Assembly: GCA_963750495.1 (NCBI GenBank)
Contig: CAVVQV010000004.1
Coordinates: 806,001 to 870,000, forward strand
Direction: 5' to 3'
Source: JANLYC01 sp963750495
Lineage (GTDB): Bacteria > Actinomycetota > Actinomycetes > Propionibacteriales > Nocardioidaceae
DNA length: 64,000 bases
A program made the translations under genes and the position numbers. Within the stretch, counting starts at the first letter, position 1, and each line of letters opens with the position of its first letter. Shown here in pieces: positions 26,295 to 34,999 of this stretch. The notes beneath the pieces are model-generated. The model saw only the letters and a program-made list of their open reading frames with translations, searched no databases and had not been told where the DNA came from.

Positions 26295-26957
26295 TCAGTC
26301 GAACGCCGGGCCCACGACGCGGGACCGTTTCAGCTCGTAGAACCCCTCGACGCTCCCGAGCAGCCGGAACCCGTCCCAGAGCCGGCCGGCCTCCTCGCCA
26401 CGCGGAATCGGTGTTACGACCGGACCGAAGAAGGCGACTCCGTCAGTGGCGATGACGGGTGTGCCGACGTCGTCCCCCACCTGGTCCATGCCGGCCTGGT
26501 GCGACTTCCGCACGGCGTCATCGAACTCGGTCGAGTCCAGGGCGTCGACGAGGTCGGCGTCGAGACCAGCTGCGGTGAGGGCCTCCGTGATCGTGGCGGC
26601 GTCGGTTTCACGGCCCTGGTTGTGGAATCGCGTGCCCAGCTCGGTGTAGAGCCGATCGAGAACGTCTTGGTCCTGCTCCCCGTGGCGAGCCACTGCCGCC
26701 TCGAGGACGCGAACGGGGCCCATGACCGTGGCCAGGAAGGATCGGTCATTGTCGTTGAGGTCCCGTTTCTCCTCGTTCAGCACGGCCAGGCTCATCACAT
26801 GCCAGGAGACCTCGATGTCGCGCACCTTCTCGACCTCCTTGATCCACCGGGAGGTGATCCAGGCCCACGGGCAGGCCGGGTCGAACCAGAAGTCGACGCG
26901 GGCGTGTGCAGGGGCGTGCTGGCGATGGCTGGTGGTTGTCGCGGGTGCGGTCGACAT
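26295..26957 (-). CDS. DsbA-family protein, mycothiol-dependent nitroreductase (Rv2466c) type
   Basis: A 220-residue thioredoxin-fold protein. Seen: FWFDPACPWAWITSRW, the hallmark of the Rv2466c group, and cis-Pro region VGTPVIATDGVAFFGPVV. The active site reads Cys29-Pro-Trp-Ala32: the resolving Cys of the mycobacterial CPWC is replaced by Ala, so a monothiol mechanism with mycothiol is likely. Divergent from pepN, as in mycobacteria. No signal peptide, so cytoplasmic. Confidence 0.9.
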   Translation of the reverse strand: MSTAPATTTSHRQHAPAHARVDFWFDPACPWAWITSRWIKEVEKVRDIEVSWHVMSLAVLNEEKRDLNDNDRSFLATVMGPVRVLEAAVARHGEQDQDVLDRLYTELGTRFHNQGRETDAATITEALTAAGLDADLVDALDSTEFDDAVRKSHQAGMDQVGDDVGTPVIATDGVAFFGPVVTPIPRGEEAGRLWDGFRLLGSVEGFYELKRSRVVGPAFD

Positions 26958-27078
26958 GGAGTCTCCTCAGCTGTACGGATAACCCGGCCCACGTGGGGCT
27001 CACGGGAGTGCTCTCAACTTGGTTGCAACTGTCAAGCCCGATTCTTCATTCCCCGTACCTCATGCAAAGATTGCCCCC

Positions 27079-29622
27079 ATGCCTGGGATCAACCTCACTC
27101 GGGACGAAGCCGCCGAGCGTGCGCGTCTCCTCGAAGTTTCGACATATGACATCACGCTCGATCTGACCACGTCGGACACCACGTTCGGATCGACCACCGT
27201 CATCCGCTTCGGCTGCCGCGAGCCAGGCGCGGCGACCTTCGCCGACCTGGTCGATGCCCAGGTGCACGAGATCACCCTGAACGGTCGGATGATCGACCCT
27301 GCGGCGTACGTGGACAGCCGGATCCCGCTCGACGACCTGCAGGCCGACAACGAGCTGCGCGTCGTCGCCGACTGTCGCTACAGCCACAACGGCGAGGGAC
27401 TGCACCGCTTCGTCGACCCCGCCGACAAGCTCGTCTACCTGTACACCCAGTTCGAGGTGCCTGACGCACGTCGCGTCTACACGACATTCGAGCAGCCCGA
27501 CCTCAAGGGCGAGTTCGTCTTCCACGTGACGGCCCCTTCCCACTGGCAGGTGGTCTCCAACTCCCCCACGCCCGAGCCAGAGGTCCTCGGGCTCGGCAAG
27601 TCCGTCTGGCACTTCGAGCCGACCAAGCGCATGTCCACCTACATCACCGCGCTCGTCGCTGGTGAGTACGCCGTGGTCCGCGACGCCTACGAGGGCACAC
27701 GCGGCGAGATCCCGCTCGGCATCTTCCTGCGTGAGTCGTTGCTGCAGCACCTCGACGCCGACGACATCTTCGAGGTGACGAAGCAGGGCTTCGAGTACTT
27801 CGAGGACCGCTTCGACATGGCCTACCCGTTCGGGAAGTACGACCAGCTGTTCGTGCCGGAGTACAACATGGGCGCGATGGAGAACGCCGGCTGTGTGACG
27901 TTCCGCGACGAGTACATCTACCGCAGCCGGCAGACTCGCGCGGCGTACGAGGGCCGGGCGAACACGATCCTCCACGAGATGGCGCACATGTGGTTCGGCG
28001 ACCTCGTGACGATGAAGTGGTGGGACGACCTCTGGCTCAACGAGTCGTTCGCCGAGTGGGCCTCACACCAGGCCGCTGCCGACGCGACCCAGTACGACGA
28101 GTCGTGGACCAACTTCTGCAACGCCCGCAAGACCTGGGCCTACCGCCAGGACCAGCTGCCGTCCACGCACCCGATTGCCGCGGACAACGTCGACCTCGAG
28201 GCCGTCGAGGTCAACTTCGACGGCATCACCTACGCCAAGGGCGCCTCGGCGCTGCGGCAGCTCGTCGCCTGGGTGGGCCAGGACGAGTTCTTCGCCGGCC
28301 TCCGCGCCTACTTCCAGCGGCACGCCTACGGCAACACCGAGCTCGACGACCTGATGAAGGCGCTCGAGGAGACCTCCGGTCGCGAGCTCGGCTCATGGAC
28401 GAAGGAGTGGCTGCAGACCTCAGGGGTCAACATCGTCCGGCCCCGTTTCGAGGTGGACGCCGACGGCACCTTCACGTCGTTCCACGTCGAGCAGTCGGCG
28501 CAGCCGGAGCACCCGACGTTGCGACGTCACCGGCTGGCGGTCGGCCTCTACGACCTGGCCGAGTCCGGTCTCGTGTGCCGCTCCAGGATCGAGATCGACG
28601 TCGCAGGCAGCGACACCGAGGTCCCTGCGCTGGTCGGCGAGAAGCAGCCTGACCTCGTCCTGCTCAACGACGGCGACCTGACCTACGCCAAGGTGCGGCT
28701 CGATGACCGCTCGCTCTCGACGATCGTCGAGCACATCGACAGGTTCACCGAGTCGTTGGCCCGCGCCCTTTCGTGGAGTGCCGCCTGGGACATGACGCGC
28801 GACGCCGAGATGCGAGCCAGCGACTGGGTCGACCTCGTCCTGCGCGGCATGCCCATCGAGACCGACCTGTTCGCTGTGCGCTCTCTCGTGGCGCGCACCG
28901 GTCAGGCGGTCGACGAGTTCACTGCGCCCGAGAACCGGGCCGAGGTCGGCGCTCGCTGGGAGGCCGGACTGCTCGCGCTCGTCCACGAGGCCAGACCGTC
29001 GAGCGACCAGCAGCTCGCGTTCGTGCGCGGACTCGCCCAGGCAGCACGGCACGACGACGCACTCGACCTGATCAGCGGGCTGCTCGACGGCTCCCGCACG
29101 CTCGAGGGGCTCTCGGTCGACACCGACCTGCGCTGGCAGCTCCTGCACGGCCTGGCCCGCGAGCGCCGCGCCGACGAGCAGGCCATCGATGCCGAGCTCG
29201 ACCGCGACATGACGATCTCCGGCCAGGAGTACGCCGCTGCAGCCAGGGCTGCCATGCCGACGCCCGAGGCGAAGGCACACGCCTGGCGCGAGGCCGTCGA
29301 GAACGTCGACGTCGCCAACGAGACGCTGCGCAGCATCGCCCTCAGCTTCAACCAGCCCGGCCAGGCCGACGTCCTGCGGGAGTACCTCCCCCGCTATCTC
29401 GAGGTCGCGGACACCATCTGGGAGAGGCGCGGGGTCCACGTCGCCGCGACGATCCTCGGCGCGATGTACCCGTCCGCCCTGGCCTCGCAGGAGATGCTCG
29501 ACGTCACCGACGCGTGGCTGGCGACGACGAAGGCCAACCCGGCGGCACGTCGGCTGGTTTCGGAGAACCGCGATGACGTCAAGCGGGCGCTCGCAGCGCA
29601 GACTCGCGACCGGCAGGGCTGA
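27079..29622 (+). CDS. pepN: Aminopeptidase N (M1 zinc metallopeptidase)
   Basis: Removes N-terminal residues from peptides in the cytoplasm. At 847 residues it has the actinobacterial PepN length. Seen: exopeptidase motif GAMEN (265-269), zinc site HEMAH (His299, His303) with Glu322 in LWLNE, transition-state Tyr in YAKGASALRQL, and a long helical C-terminal domain. ATG at 27079 matches the family start; a frame from 27019 is longer but lacks similarity. It lies downstream of Clp proteolysis genes and likely completes peptide breakdown. Confidence 0.96.
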   Translation: MPGINLTRDEAAERARLLEVSTYDITLDLTTSDTTFGSTTVIRFGCREPGAATFADLVDAQVHEITLNGRMIDPAAYVDSRIPLDDLQADNELRVVADCRYSHNGEGLHRFVDPADKLVYLYTQFEVPDARRVYTTFEQPDLKGEFVFHVTAPSHWQVVSNSPTPEPEVLGLGKSVWHFEPTKRMSTYITALVAGEYAVVRDAYEGTRGEIPLGIFLRESLLQHLDADDIFEVTKQGFEYFEDRFDMAYPFGKYDQLFVPEYNMGAMENAGCVTFRDEYIYRSRQTRAAYEGRANTILHEMAHMWFGDLVTMKWWDDLWLNESFAEWASHQAAADATQYDESWTNFCNARKTWAYRQDQLPSTHPIAADNVDLEAVEVNFDGITYAKGASALRQLVAWVGQDEFFAGLRAYFQRHAYGNTELDDLMKALEETSGRELGSWTKEWLQTSGVNIVRPRFEVDADGTFTSFHVEQSAQPEHPTLRRHRLAVGLYDLAESGLVCRSRIEIDVAGSDTEVPALVGEKQPDLVLLNDGDLTYAKVRLDDRSLSTIVEHIDRFTESLARALSWSAAWDMTRDAEMRASDWVDLVLRGMPIETDLFAVRSLVARTGQAVDEFTAPENRAEVGARWEAGLLALVHEARPSSDQQLAFVRGLAQAARHDDALDLISGLLDGSRTLEGLSVDTDLRWQLLHGLARERRADEQAIDAELDRDMTISGQEYAAAARAAMPTPEAKAHAWREAVENVDVANETLRSIALSFNQPGQADVLREYLPRYLEVADTIWERRGVHVAATILGAMYPSALASQEMLDVTDAWLATTKANPAARRLVSENRDDVKRALAAQTRDRQG

Positions 29623-29655
29623 GCGCAACCGCAGCGCCCTCGCCGACCATGCTGA

Positions 29656-30045
29656 CTAGGGCGTGTCGGTGTGCAGCGACCGCACCGGCTTCGCCAGCGC
29701 ACCCAACTGCTGCAACCCGGCCATCAGCCCACGGGTGAGATCACCGGTGGCGAAGGCGGACTGCATGTTGATGGCAGCCAGCGCCGCCTGGTGGTTGGTG
29801 AGGCTGCGGCGTACGTGCGAGCCGGTCACGATCTCGAGCACGTGGGCTGCGGGGTCGACGTGGATCAGCACACTGGTCGGCGGGTCGTGCAACGCCGCGT
29901 GCAGCCGTTCCGCGTACGAGCGCGGGTCGCCCTCCGAGGCGCCGACGTGCACCGAGAACGTCCGACCCGAGACCCGCTCGGCGTCGGCGATGGCCTTGGC
30001 GATCTCCTGACGCTGTAGTGCCGTGAAGGCGTCACCAGCTGGCAC
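29656..30045 (-). CDS. DUF5130 family protein (TPM-like)
   Basis: A 129-residue protein without signal peptide. Seen: LQRQEIAKAIADAERVSGRTFSVHVG, SYAERLHAALHDP and SVLIHVDPAAHVLEIVTG, the pattern of the actinobacterial DUF5130 family, which has a TPM-like fold. Function unknown. Starts with GTG at 30045, overlapping the upstream membrane gene by 14 nt. Convergent with pepN, as in mycobacteria. Confidence 0.82.
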   Translation of the reverse strand: MPAGDAFTALQRQEIAKAIADAERVSGRTFSVHVGASEGDPRSYAERLHAALHDPPTSVLIHVDPAAHVLEIVTGSHVRRSLTNHQAALAAINMQSAFATGDLTRGLMAGLQQLGALAKPVRSLHTDTP

Positions 30046-30334
30046 TGGCTCCCCCTACCTCGTCATGCGGCTTGTCGGTCGCCGACTGCCCGGCGGCGAT
30101 CGTCCGCTGTTCGGGGTCGGTACCCGCACCACCGGGGGCTCCGAACCACTCTGGCTCGGCGTCCCACTGCTGGCTCGGCCGGTAGCGCGGGCCCTTGGCC
30201 AACGAGGGGGCCATCACGAGCAGGGTGATGCCCACGATGATCGCCAGGGTGATGCCCCCGAAGAACAGCAGGGCGTGCAGGGGCGACATCGGGTGCGGGT
30301 CGTGCCAGCTGTCGGTGATTTCGGCGAGGGTCAC
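30032..30334 (-). CDS. Small single-helix membrane protein
   Basis: A 100-residue protein with one membrane helix (about residues 20-43) and a polar C-terminal tail containing YRPSQQWDAEPEWFGAPGG. Unknown function but co-translated with the DUF5130 gene. Start: GTG 30334 with TAATGT at 30347-30342 as a -10 element suggests a leaderless message; an ATG at 30343 would add three residues. Confidence 0.68.
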   Translation of the reverse strand: MTLAEITDSWHDPHPMSPLHALLFFGGITLAIIVGITLLVMAPSLAKGPRYRPSQQWDAEPEWFGAPGGAGTDPEQRTIAAGQSATDKPHDEVGGASASW

Positions 30335-30474
30335 GGCGCACACATTACTGCGTGAGCGCGGCCGCCCCGACTCCGACCGGGGCCGACACCCCTCGGTCGT
30401 CGACTCTTGTACGGTCTAGTGGTGTCACCTCGGAGTGACCGTCCGGATCGCCCCCTGAATGACGAAGGATCACC

Positions 30475-31497
30475 GTGGCTGCAACTGATGCCTGTGACAC
30501 CGGCGACGACCTCTGTCGCTACGTGGCCAAGGTCACCGGAAGCGAGTGGCTGGCAACGGCGTCCAACTGGCTGATCGCCAAGCCCGCCGCGATTCTCACG
30601 CTGATCGTCGTGGGCGTCGTCGTGCGCTGGATCGTGCACCGCGCGGTCGACCGGCTGGTCCGGCGCGCCGCCGAGGCCACGGTGCCCGGCGTCATCGCCC
30701 GCGGACGCGTGCCGCAGATGTTCCTCGAGCACAACGTCGCGCTCGCCGAACGGCGTCAGCAGCGTGCCGAGACCATGGGCGGCATGCTCAAGAGCGTCAC
30801 GACGGGCGTCGTGATGACGATCGTGGTGTTCATGGCGGTGGCCCAGCTGGGCTACGACATCGCGCCGTTGATCGCGAGTGCCGGCATCATCGGGGTCGCG
30901 CTCGGATTCGGTGCGCAGAGCCTGGTCAAGGACTTCCTGAGCGGCATCTTCATGATCCTCGAAGACCAGTACGGCGTCGGTGACTCGGTCAACCTCGGGA
31001 CCGCCAGTGGCATCGTCGAGGCGGTCGGGCTGCGGGTCACGAGGATCCGCGACGTCAACGGCACGGTCTGGTACGTGCGCAACGGCGAGATCCTCGCGGT
31101 CGGCAACATGAGTCAGAACTGGGCACGCACCGTGCTGGACATCCCGGTCGCCTTCTCCGAGAACCTCGCGCGTATCCGCGAGCTGTTGCGCGAGGTCGCG
31201 CACGACCTGTGGGAAGACCCGGACTACCGGGGAGACATCCTCGAGGAGCCCGAGGTCTGGGGGGTGGAGCGGTGGGACGCCGACGCTGTCGTGGTCCGGG
31301 TCGTCCTCAAGACGGCACCGCTGCAGCAGTGGTCCGTGGCGCGCGAGATGCGTGAGCGGATCAAGGACAGGTTCGACGCCGAAGGCGTCGAGATCCCCTT
31401 TGCCCAGCGCGTGGTCTGGCACCGCAGCGGTGCCCCCGGCGATCCCGCGCCGACCGCTGCCGCAGAGGCGAGCCCCCGCGGCAGCGACGACGACTAG
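30475..31497 (+). CDS. MscS-family mechanosensitive channel
   Basis: A 340-residue small-conductance channel that opens on hypo-osmotic shock. Seen: three membrane helices, the pore-lining Gly/Ala helix IASAGIIGVALGFGAQSLVKDF and the beta domain start GVGDSVNLGTASGIVEAVGLRVTR split over two strands, then an alpha/beta cytoplasmic domain. GTG start at 30475 with GAAGGAT upstream. Its TAG overlaps the convergent OsmC stop within the palindrome CTAG. Confidence 0.92.
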   Translation: MAATDACDTGDDLCRYVAKVTGSEWLATASNWLIAKPAAILTLIVVGVVVRWIVHRAVDRLVRRAAEATVPGVIARGRVPQMFLEHNVALAERRQQRAETMGGMLKSVTTGVVMTIVVFMAVAQLGYDIAPLIASAGIIGVALGFGAQSLVKDFLSGIFMILEDQYGVGDSVNLGTASGIVEAVGLRVTRIRDVNGTVWYVRNGEILAVGNMSQNWARTVLDIPVAFSENLARIRELLREVAHDLWEDPDYRGDILEEPEVWGVERWDADAVVVRVVLKTAPLQQWSVAREMRERIKDRFDAEGVEIPFAQRVVWHRSGAPGDPAPTAAAEASPRGSDDD

Positions 31498-31925
31498 TCC
31501 TGCTTGAGGGCGGCGTCGAGGGTGATCGCCGTGGCCTTCAACGCCTGGGAGACCGGGCAGTTGGCCTTGGCGTCTTCTGCCGCCGCGACGAACTTGTCCT
31601 CGCTGAGACCTTCGACGCGGGCGCGGACCGTCAGCCGGATCTCGGTGATGCCCTTGCCCGGCACGAAGTCGACCTCCGCCTTGGTGTCGAGCTCCTGGGC
31701 GGGGTTTCCGCCGCCGGCCAGCACGTTGGACAGCTGCATGTTGAAGCACGACGAGTGCGCTGCGGCGATGAGCTCTTCGGGGCTGGTGCGGCCTTCCGGC
31801 GTCTCGGCGCGCGACGCCCAGGTGACGTCGAACGTGCCGAGGTTGGACGAGTCGAGCGAGACGGTCCCGGCGCCCTCGAAGAGGGTGCCTTCCCAGTGGG
31901 CGTTGGCGGTACGGGTCGTAGCCAT
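31494..31925 (-). CDS. OsmC/Ohr-family peroxiredoxin-like protein
   Basis: A 143-residue thiol peroxidase that reduces organic hydroperoxides. Seen: the two catalytic Cys in AAHSSCFNM and ANCPVSQALKA, with RTSPEELIAAA before the first. GTG/ATG starts converge on 31925. OsmC members respond to osmotic or oxidative stress. Divergent from glbO and convergent with MscS. Confidence 0.93.
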   Translation of the reverse strand: MATTRTANAHWEGTLFEGAGTVSLDSSNLGTFDVTWASRAETPEGRTSPEELIAAAHSSCFNMQLSNVLAGGGNPAQELDTKAEVDFVPGKGITEIRLTVRARVEGLSEDKFVAAAEDAKANCPVSQALKATAITLDAALKQD

Positions 31926-32027
31926 GCTGATGACCTCCAGGTCGTGATGCTGCGGGTGGGTACGGGTTGACGCCGCTCAGGCCTAGCGCCTTGTCGCTGC
32001 GCTAGGGGCGCTTGACACAATGGTGCG

Positions 32028-32459
32028 GTGACGGCATCTGAGCAGACCGAACAGTCCTTCTACGACGCCGTCGGCGGCCACGACACGTTCGTGCGGCTCG
32101 TCGACCGATTCTATGCCGGAGTTGCCGCGGACCCAATCTTGCGACCGTTGTACCCCGAAGCGGACCTGGGGCCGGCCGCCGAGCGGTTCCGGATGTTCCT
32201 CGAGCAGTACTGGGGTGGCCCGACGACGTACTCCGACACCCGAGGACACCCGCGTCTCGGGATGCGGCACGCGCCCTTCGCGGTGACCCCTACGGCCCGC
32301 GACCGCTGGCTCAGCCACATGCACGCCGCAATCGGCGAGTCCGGCATGTCGCCGGAGCACCAGCAGCAGTTCTGGGAGTACGTCTCCCGGGCGGCGCACT
32401 TCCTCGTCAACACGTTCGAGGACGAGCCGCCGCCGGCGAGCGGGCCGTCCCTGCTCTGA
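32028..32459 (+). CDS. glbO: Truncated haemoglobin, group II (GlbO)
   Basis: A 143-residue trHbO, an oxygen-binding haem protein. Seen: SFYDAVGGHDTFVRLVDRFY, the B/CD region PLYPEADLG, the proximal His in LGMRHAPFAV and the Trp-containing FLEQYWGGPTTYSD. GTG start; CACAAT about 7 nt upstream suggests a leaderless transcript. Proposed roles in this family are oxygen supply or peroxide/NO chemistry. Neighbouring OsmC suits an oxidative-stress context. Confidence 0.95.
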   Translation: MTASEQTEQSFYDAVGGHDTFVRLVDRFYAGVAADPILRPLYPEADLGPAAERFRMFLEQYWGGPTTYSDTRGHPRLGMRHAPFAVTPTARDRWLSHMHAAIGESGMSPEHQQQFWEYVSRAAHFLVNTFEDEPPPASGPSLL

Positions 32460-32473
32460 CGCGGGAGCCCCCG

Positions 32474-32908
32474 TCAGCCGACCCCGGCGTCGGCCATGAA
32501 CTTGTTGAGCACCGCGCGCTCGACCTCGTTGAGCCGTCGTGGCGCTCCCGTCTCCATGTCGACGGGGGCAAGCACGGTGGCCGCGCGGCCGTAGAGAATC
32601 CGCTTGCCGTGAGGTCCCGGCTCGGCGATCTCGTAGCTGACCGTGAACGAGGCCCCGCCGACCTTCGAGACCCACATCTCGATGGGGTACGGCTCCTGGC
32701 GGAACACCATCGGGCGGCGGTAGTCGATCTCGGCGCGCACGACCAGGACACCCTGAGCCAGCCCCTCGGCCCCACGCGCAGGCGCGTGCACGAACAACAT
32801 GTCCACCCGCGCCTCTTGCAGGTACTCCAGCCACGTCACGTTGTTCACGTGGTTGTAGGCGTCGAGGTCTGACCACCTAGGCTTGAGGTTGAACACGTGT
32901 CTGGTCAC
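32474..32908 (-). CDS. Acyl-CoA thioesterase, 4HBT hotdog fold
   Basis: A 144-residue hotdog thioesterase. Seen: RWSDLDAYNHVNNVTWLEYLQ, with the catalytic Asp and the HVNN turn of the 4-hydroxybenzoyl-CoA thioesterase group, and the strand VVRAEIDYRRPMVF. Divergent from the thiolase, so the two could share a promoter region and act in acyl-CoA turnover. Substrate unknown. Confidence 0.92.
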   Translation of the reverse strand: MTRHVFNLKPRWSDLDAYNHVNNVTWLEYLQEARVDMLFVHAPARGAEGLAQGVLVVRAEIDYRRPMVFRQEPYPIEMWVSKVGGASFTVSYEIAEPGPHGKRILYGRAATVLAPVDMETGAPRRLNEVERAVLNKFMADAGVG

Positions 32909-33002
32909 GGTTCATCTTTGCAAAGCGCCTGGCAGCGGGCTACCCGGCCCGTACCACGACGGCGTACCGCGGCCGGACGACCCGCTGAGACCGGAGGCCC
33001 TC

Positions 33003-34223
33003 ATGCCCGAAGCCGTCATCGTCGCGACCGCTCGCTCGCCCATCGGACGGGCGGGCAAGGGTTCGCTGGTCGACCTTCGCCCCGACGACCTCGCCGCCTC
33101 GATGGTGACGGCCGCCCTGGACAAAGTGCCCGAGCTCGACCCGGCCGAGATCGATGACCTCATGCTCGGGTGTGGGCTGCCCGGCGGCGAGCAGGGCTTC
33201 AACATGGCACGGGTGGTGGCGGTCATGCTCGGCTACGACCACCTGCCGGGTACGACGTTGACCCGGTACTGCTCGTCCAGCGTGCAGACCTCTCGCATGG
33301 CCTTCCACGCGATCAAGGCCGGCGAAGGCGATGTCTTCGTCTCGGCCGGCGTCGAGACGGTGTCCCGGTTCGCGAAAGGCAGCTCGGACAGCCACCCGGA
33401 CACCAGGAACCCGTTGTTCGGCGAGGCCATGCAGCGCACGAAGCAGGCGGCGGAGGGCGGCGGCCAGGTCTGGTACGACCCGCGGGGGGACGGCGCCGTC
33501 CCCGACATCTACATCGCGATGGGACAGACCGCCGAGAACCTGGCGCAGTCGCGCGGTATCAGCCGGCAAGAGCTCGACGAGTTCGGCGTCAGGAGCCAGA
33601 ACCTCGCCGAGAAGGCGATCGCGGCGGGTTTCTGGGAGCGGGAGATCGTCCCGGTCACGACCCCGGACGGCACCGTGGTCAGCCAGGATGACGGCCCGCG
33701 GGCCGGCGTCACCTATGAGGCGGTGTCGCAGCTGAAGCCCGTGTTCCGACCCGATGGTCTCGTCACGGCCGGCAACTGCTGCGCCCTCAACGACGGTGCC
33801 GCAGCTGTGGTGATCATGAGCGACACCAAGGCAGCCGAGCTCGGGGTCACACCGTTGGCTCGCATCGTGTCGACGGGCGTGACGGCGTTGTCGCCGGAGA
33901 TCATGGGCCTGGGGCCGGTCGAGGCGAGTCGGCAGGCGTTGGCCCGGGCCGGCATGACGATGGACGACATCGACCTGGTCGAGATCAACGAGGCGTTCGC
34001 GGCGCAGGTCGTGCCGTCCTACCAGGATCTCGGGATCGACATCGACAAGCTCAACGTCAACGGCGGCGCCATCGCGGTGGGCCACCCGTTCGGGATGACC
34101 GGCGCCCGGCTGCAGGCGACCATGCTCAACTCGCTGGACTTCCACGACAAGACGACGGGACTCATCACCATGTGCGTCGGGGGCGGCCAGGGCATGGCCA
34201 TGATCCTCGAACGCCTTCGTTGA
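33003..34223 (+). CDS. Thiolase, acetyl-CoA C-acyltransferase type
   Basis: A 406-residue thiolase that cleaves or forms beta-ketoacyl-CoA. Seen: nucleophile Cys90 in RYCSSSVQTSRMAF, His361 in GGAIAVGHPFGMTG and the base Cys391 in TMCVGGGQGMAMI, all three family motifs. ATG at 33003 has GGAGG seven nt upstream; longer starts invade the thioesterase promoter. The stop codon is the first part of a 22-bp tandem repeat. No other beta-oxidation gene is adjacent, so degradative versus synthetic use is open. Confidence 0.95.
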   Translation: MPEAVIVATARSPIGRAGKGSLVDLRPDDLAASMVTAALDKVPELDPAEIDDLMLGCGLPGGEQGFNMARVVAVMLGYDHLPGTTLTRYCSSSVQTSRMAFHAIKAGEGDVFVSAGVETVSRFAKGSSDSHPDTRNPLFGEAMQRTKQAAEGGGQVWYDPRGDGAVPDIYIAMGQTAENLAQSRGISRQELDEFGVRSQNLAEKAIAAGFWEREIVPVTTPDGTVVSQDDGPRAGVTYEAVSQLKPVFRPDGLVTAGNCCALNDGAAAVVIMSDTKAAELGVTPLARIVSTGVTALSPEIMGLGPVEASRQALARAGMTMDDIDLVEINEAFAAQVVPSYQDLGIDIDKLNVNGGAIAVGHPFGMTGARLQATMLNSLDFHDKTTGLITMCVGGGQGMAMILERLR

Positions 34224-34298
34224 ACCGTGAGTTGTGGCTCCTCGAACCGTGAGTTGTGGCTCCTCGAACCGTGAGTTGTGGCTCCTCGAACCGTGAGT
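34222..34298. repeat. 22-bp tandem repeat, 3.5 copies, starting in the thiolase stop codon
   Basis: Three exact 22-bp units (34222-34243, 34244-34265, 34266-34287) plus an 11-base partial copy. Each begins GAACCGTGAGT and ends GGCTCCTC. The first base pair overlaps the thiolase TGA. No dyad symmetry is evident. Could arise by slippage; function unknown. Confidence 0.9.
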
Positions 34299-34349
34299 GA
34301 CCAGCGACGTCAGAACGGCTGAACGCACTGGCCACCCGCGCGAACCGTG

Positions 34350-34907
34350 TCAGGGTTGCAGGACGGCCTCGATGGCGAGGACGACGTTGATCTTGTCGCC
34401 GATGACGAGCTTGTCGCCCTCCAGCGGAATGTTGAAGTCGATTCCCCACTCCTTGCGCGACAACGTGGTGGTCGCCTCGAAGCCGACGCGCTGGCCGCCC
34501 CAGGGGTCGGATCCGCCGCCGAGGAAGTCGACATCGAGGTCGACGGCCTTCGTGACGCCGTTGATGGCCAGCTCCCCGCGAGCGACCATCCGGTCGCCGT
34601 CGATGGAGATCTGGGTGCTGGTGAAGGTCATCGTCGGGTTGCTCTCGACGGAGAAGAAGTCGCTGGACCGCAGGTGAGCGTCGCGGTCGTCGTTGCGGGT
34701 GTCAACCGAGCTGAGCTCGATGCTCGCCGTCACCGACGACTCGAGCGGGTTGTCGGAAATGGCCAATGAGCCCTCGAACGTGCGGAACTGGCCGCGGACC
34801 TTGCTCATCAGGTGGCGGACCGTGAAACCCACCTCGGAGTGAGTCGGATCGATCACCCAGGTGCCGGAGGTGAGGCCGTCGAACTGCGGAAGAAGTGTGG
34901 TGGTCAT
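34350..34907 (-). CDS. YceI-family protein
   Basis: A 185-residue lipocalin-like protein that binds isoprenoid-type lipids in characterised relatives. Seen: GTWVIDPTHSEVGFTVRHLM, RDAHLRSSDFF and GDLVIGDKINV-like C-terminal strand (DKLVIGDKINVVLAIE). No signal peptide, so cytoplasmic. ATG at 34907 has AAGGA eight nt upstream. Divergent from a MarR regulator with shared palindromes, so regulated by it. Confidence 0.93.
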   Translation of the reverse strand: MTTTLLPQFDGLTSGTWVIDPTHSEVGFTVRHLMSKVRGQFRTFEGSLAISDNPLESSVTASIELSSVDTRNDDRDAHLRSSDFFSVESNPTMTFTSTQISIDGDRMVARGELAINGVTKAVDLDVDFLGGGSDPWGGQRVGFEATTTLSRKEWGIDFNIPLEGDKLVIGDKINVVLAIEAVLQP

Positions 34908-34927
34908 GGGATCCATCCTTCGAGTAT

Positions 34928-34979
34928 TTGAAAATTCAACTTCAGACACAGCGTACAACATAGTTGAAGAATTAACTAT
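34928..34979. promoter_or_regulatory. MarR operators between YceI and MarR genes
   Basis: TTGAA-AA-TTCAA (34928-34939) and ATAGTT-N8-AACTAT (34960-34979) are palindromes 21 bp into, and 21 bp short of, the two divergent genes. The second shares TAGTTGAAGA with a site upstream of pirin at 53553. Likely bound by the MarR protein at 35000 to repress both genes. Confidence 0.7.
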
Positions 34980-34999
34980 TCCAGGGCTACGATGGAGGT

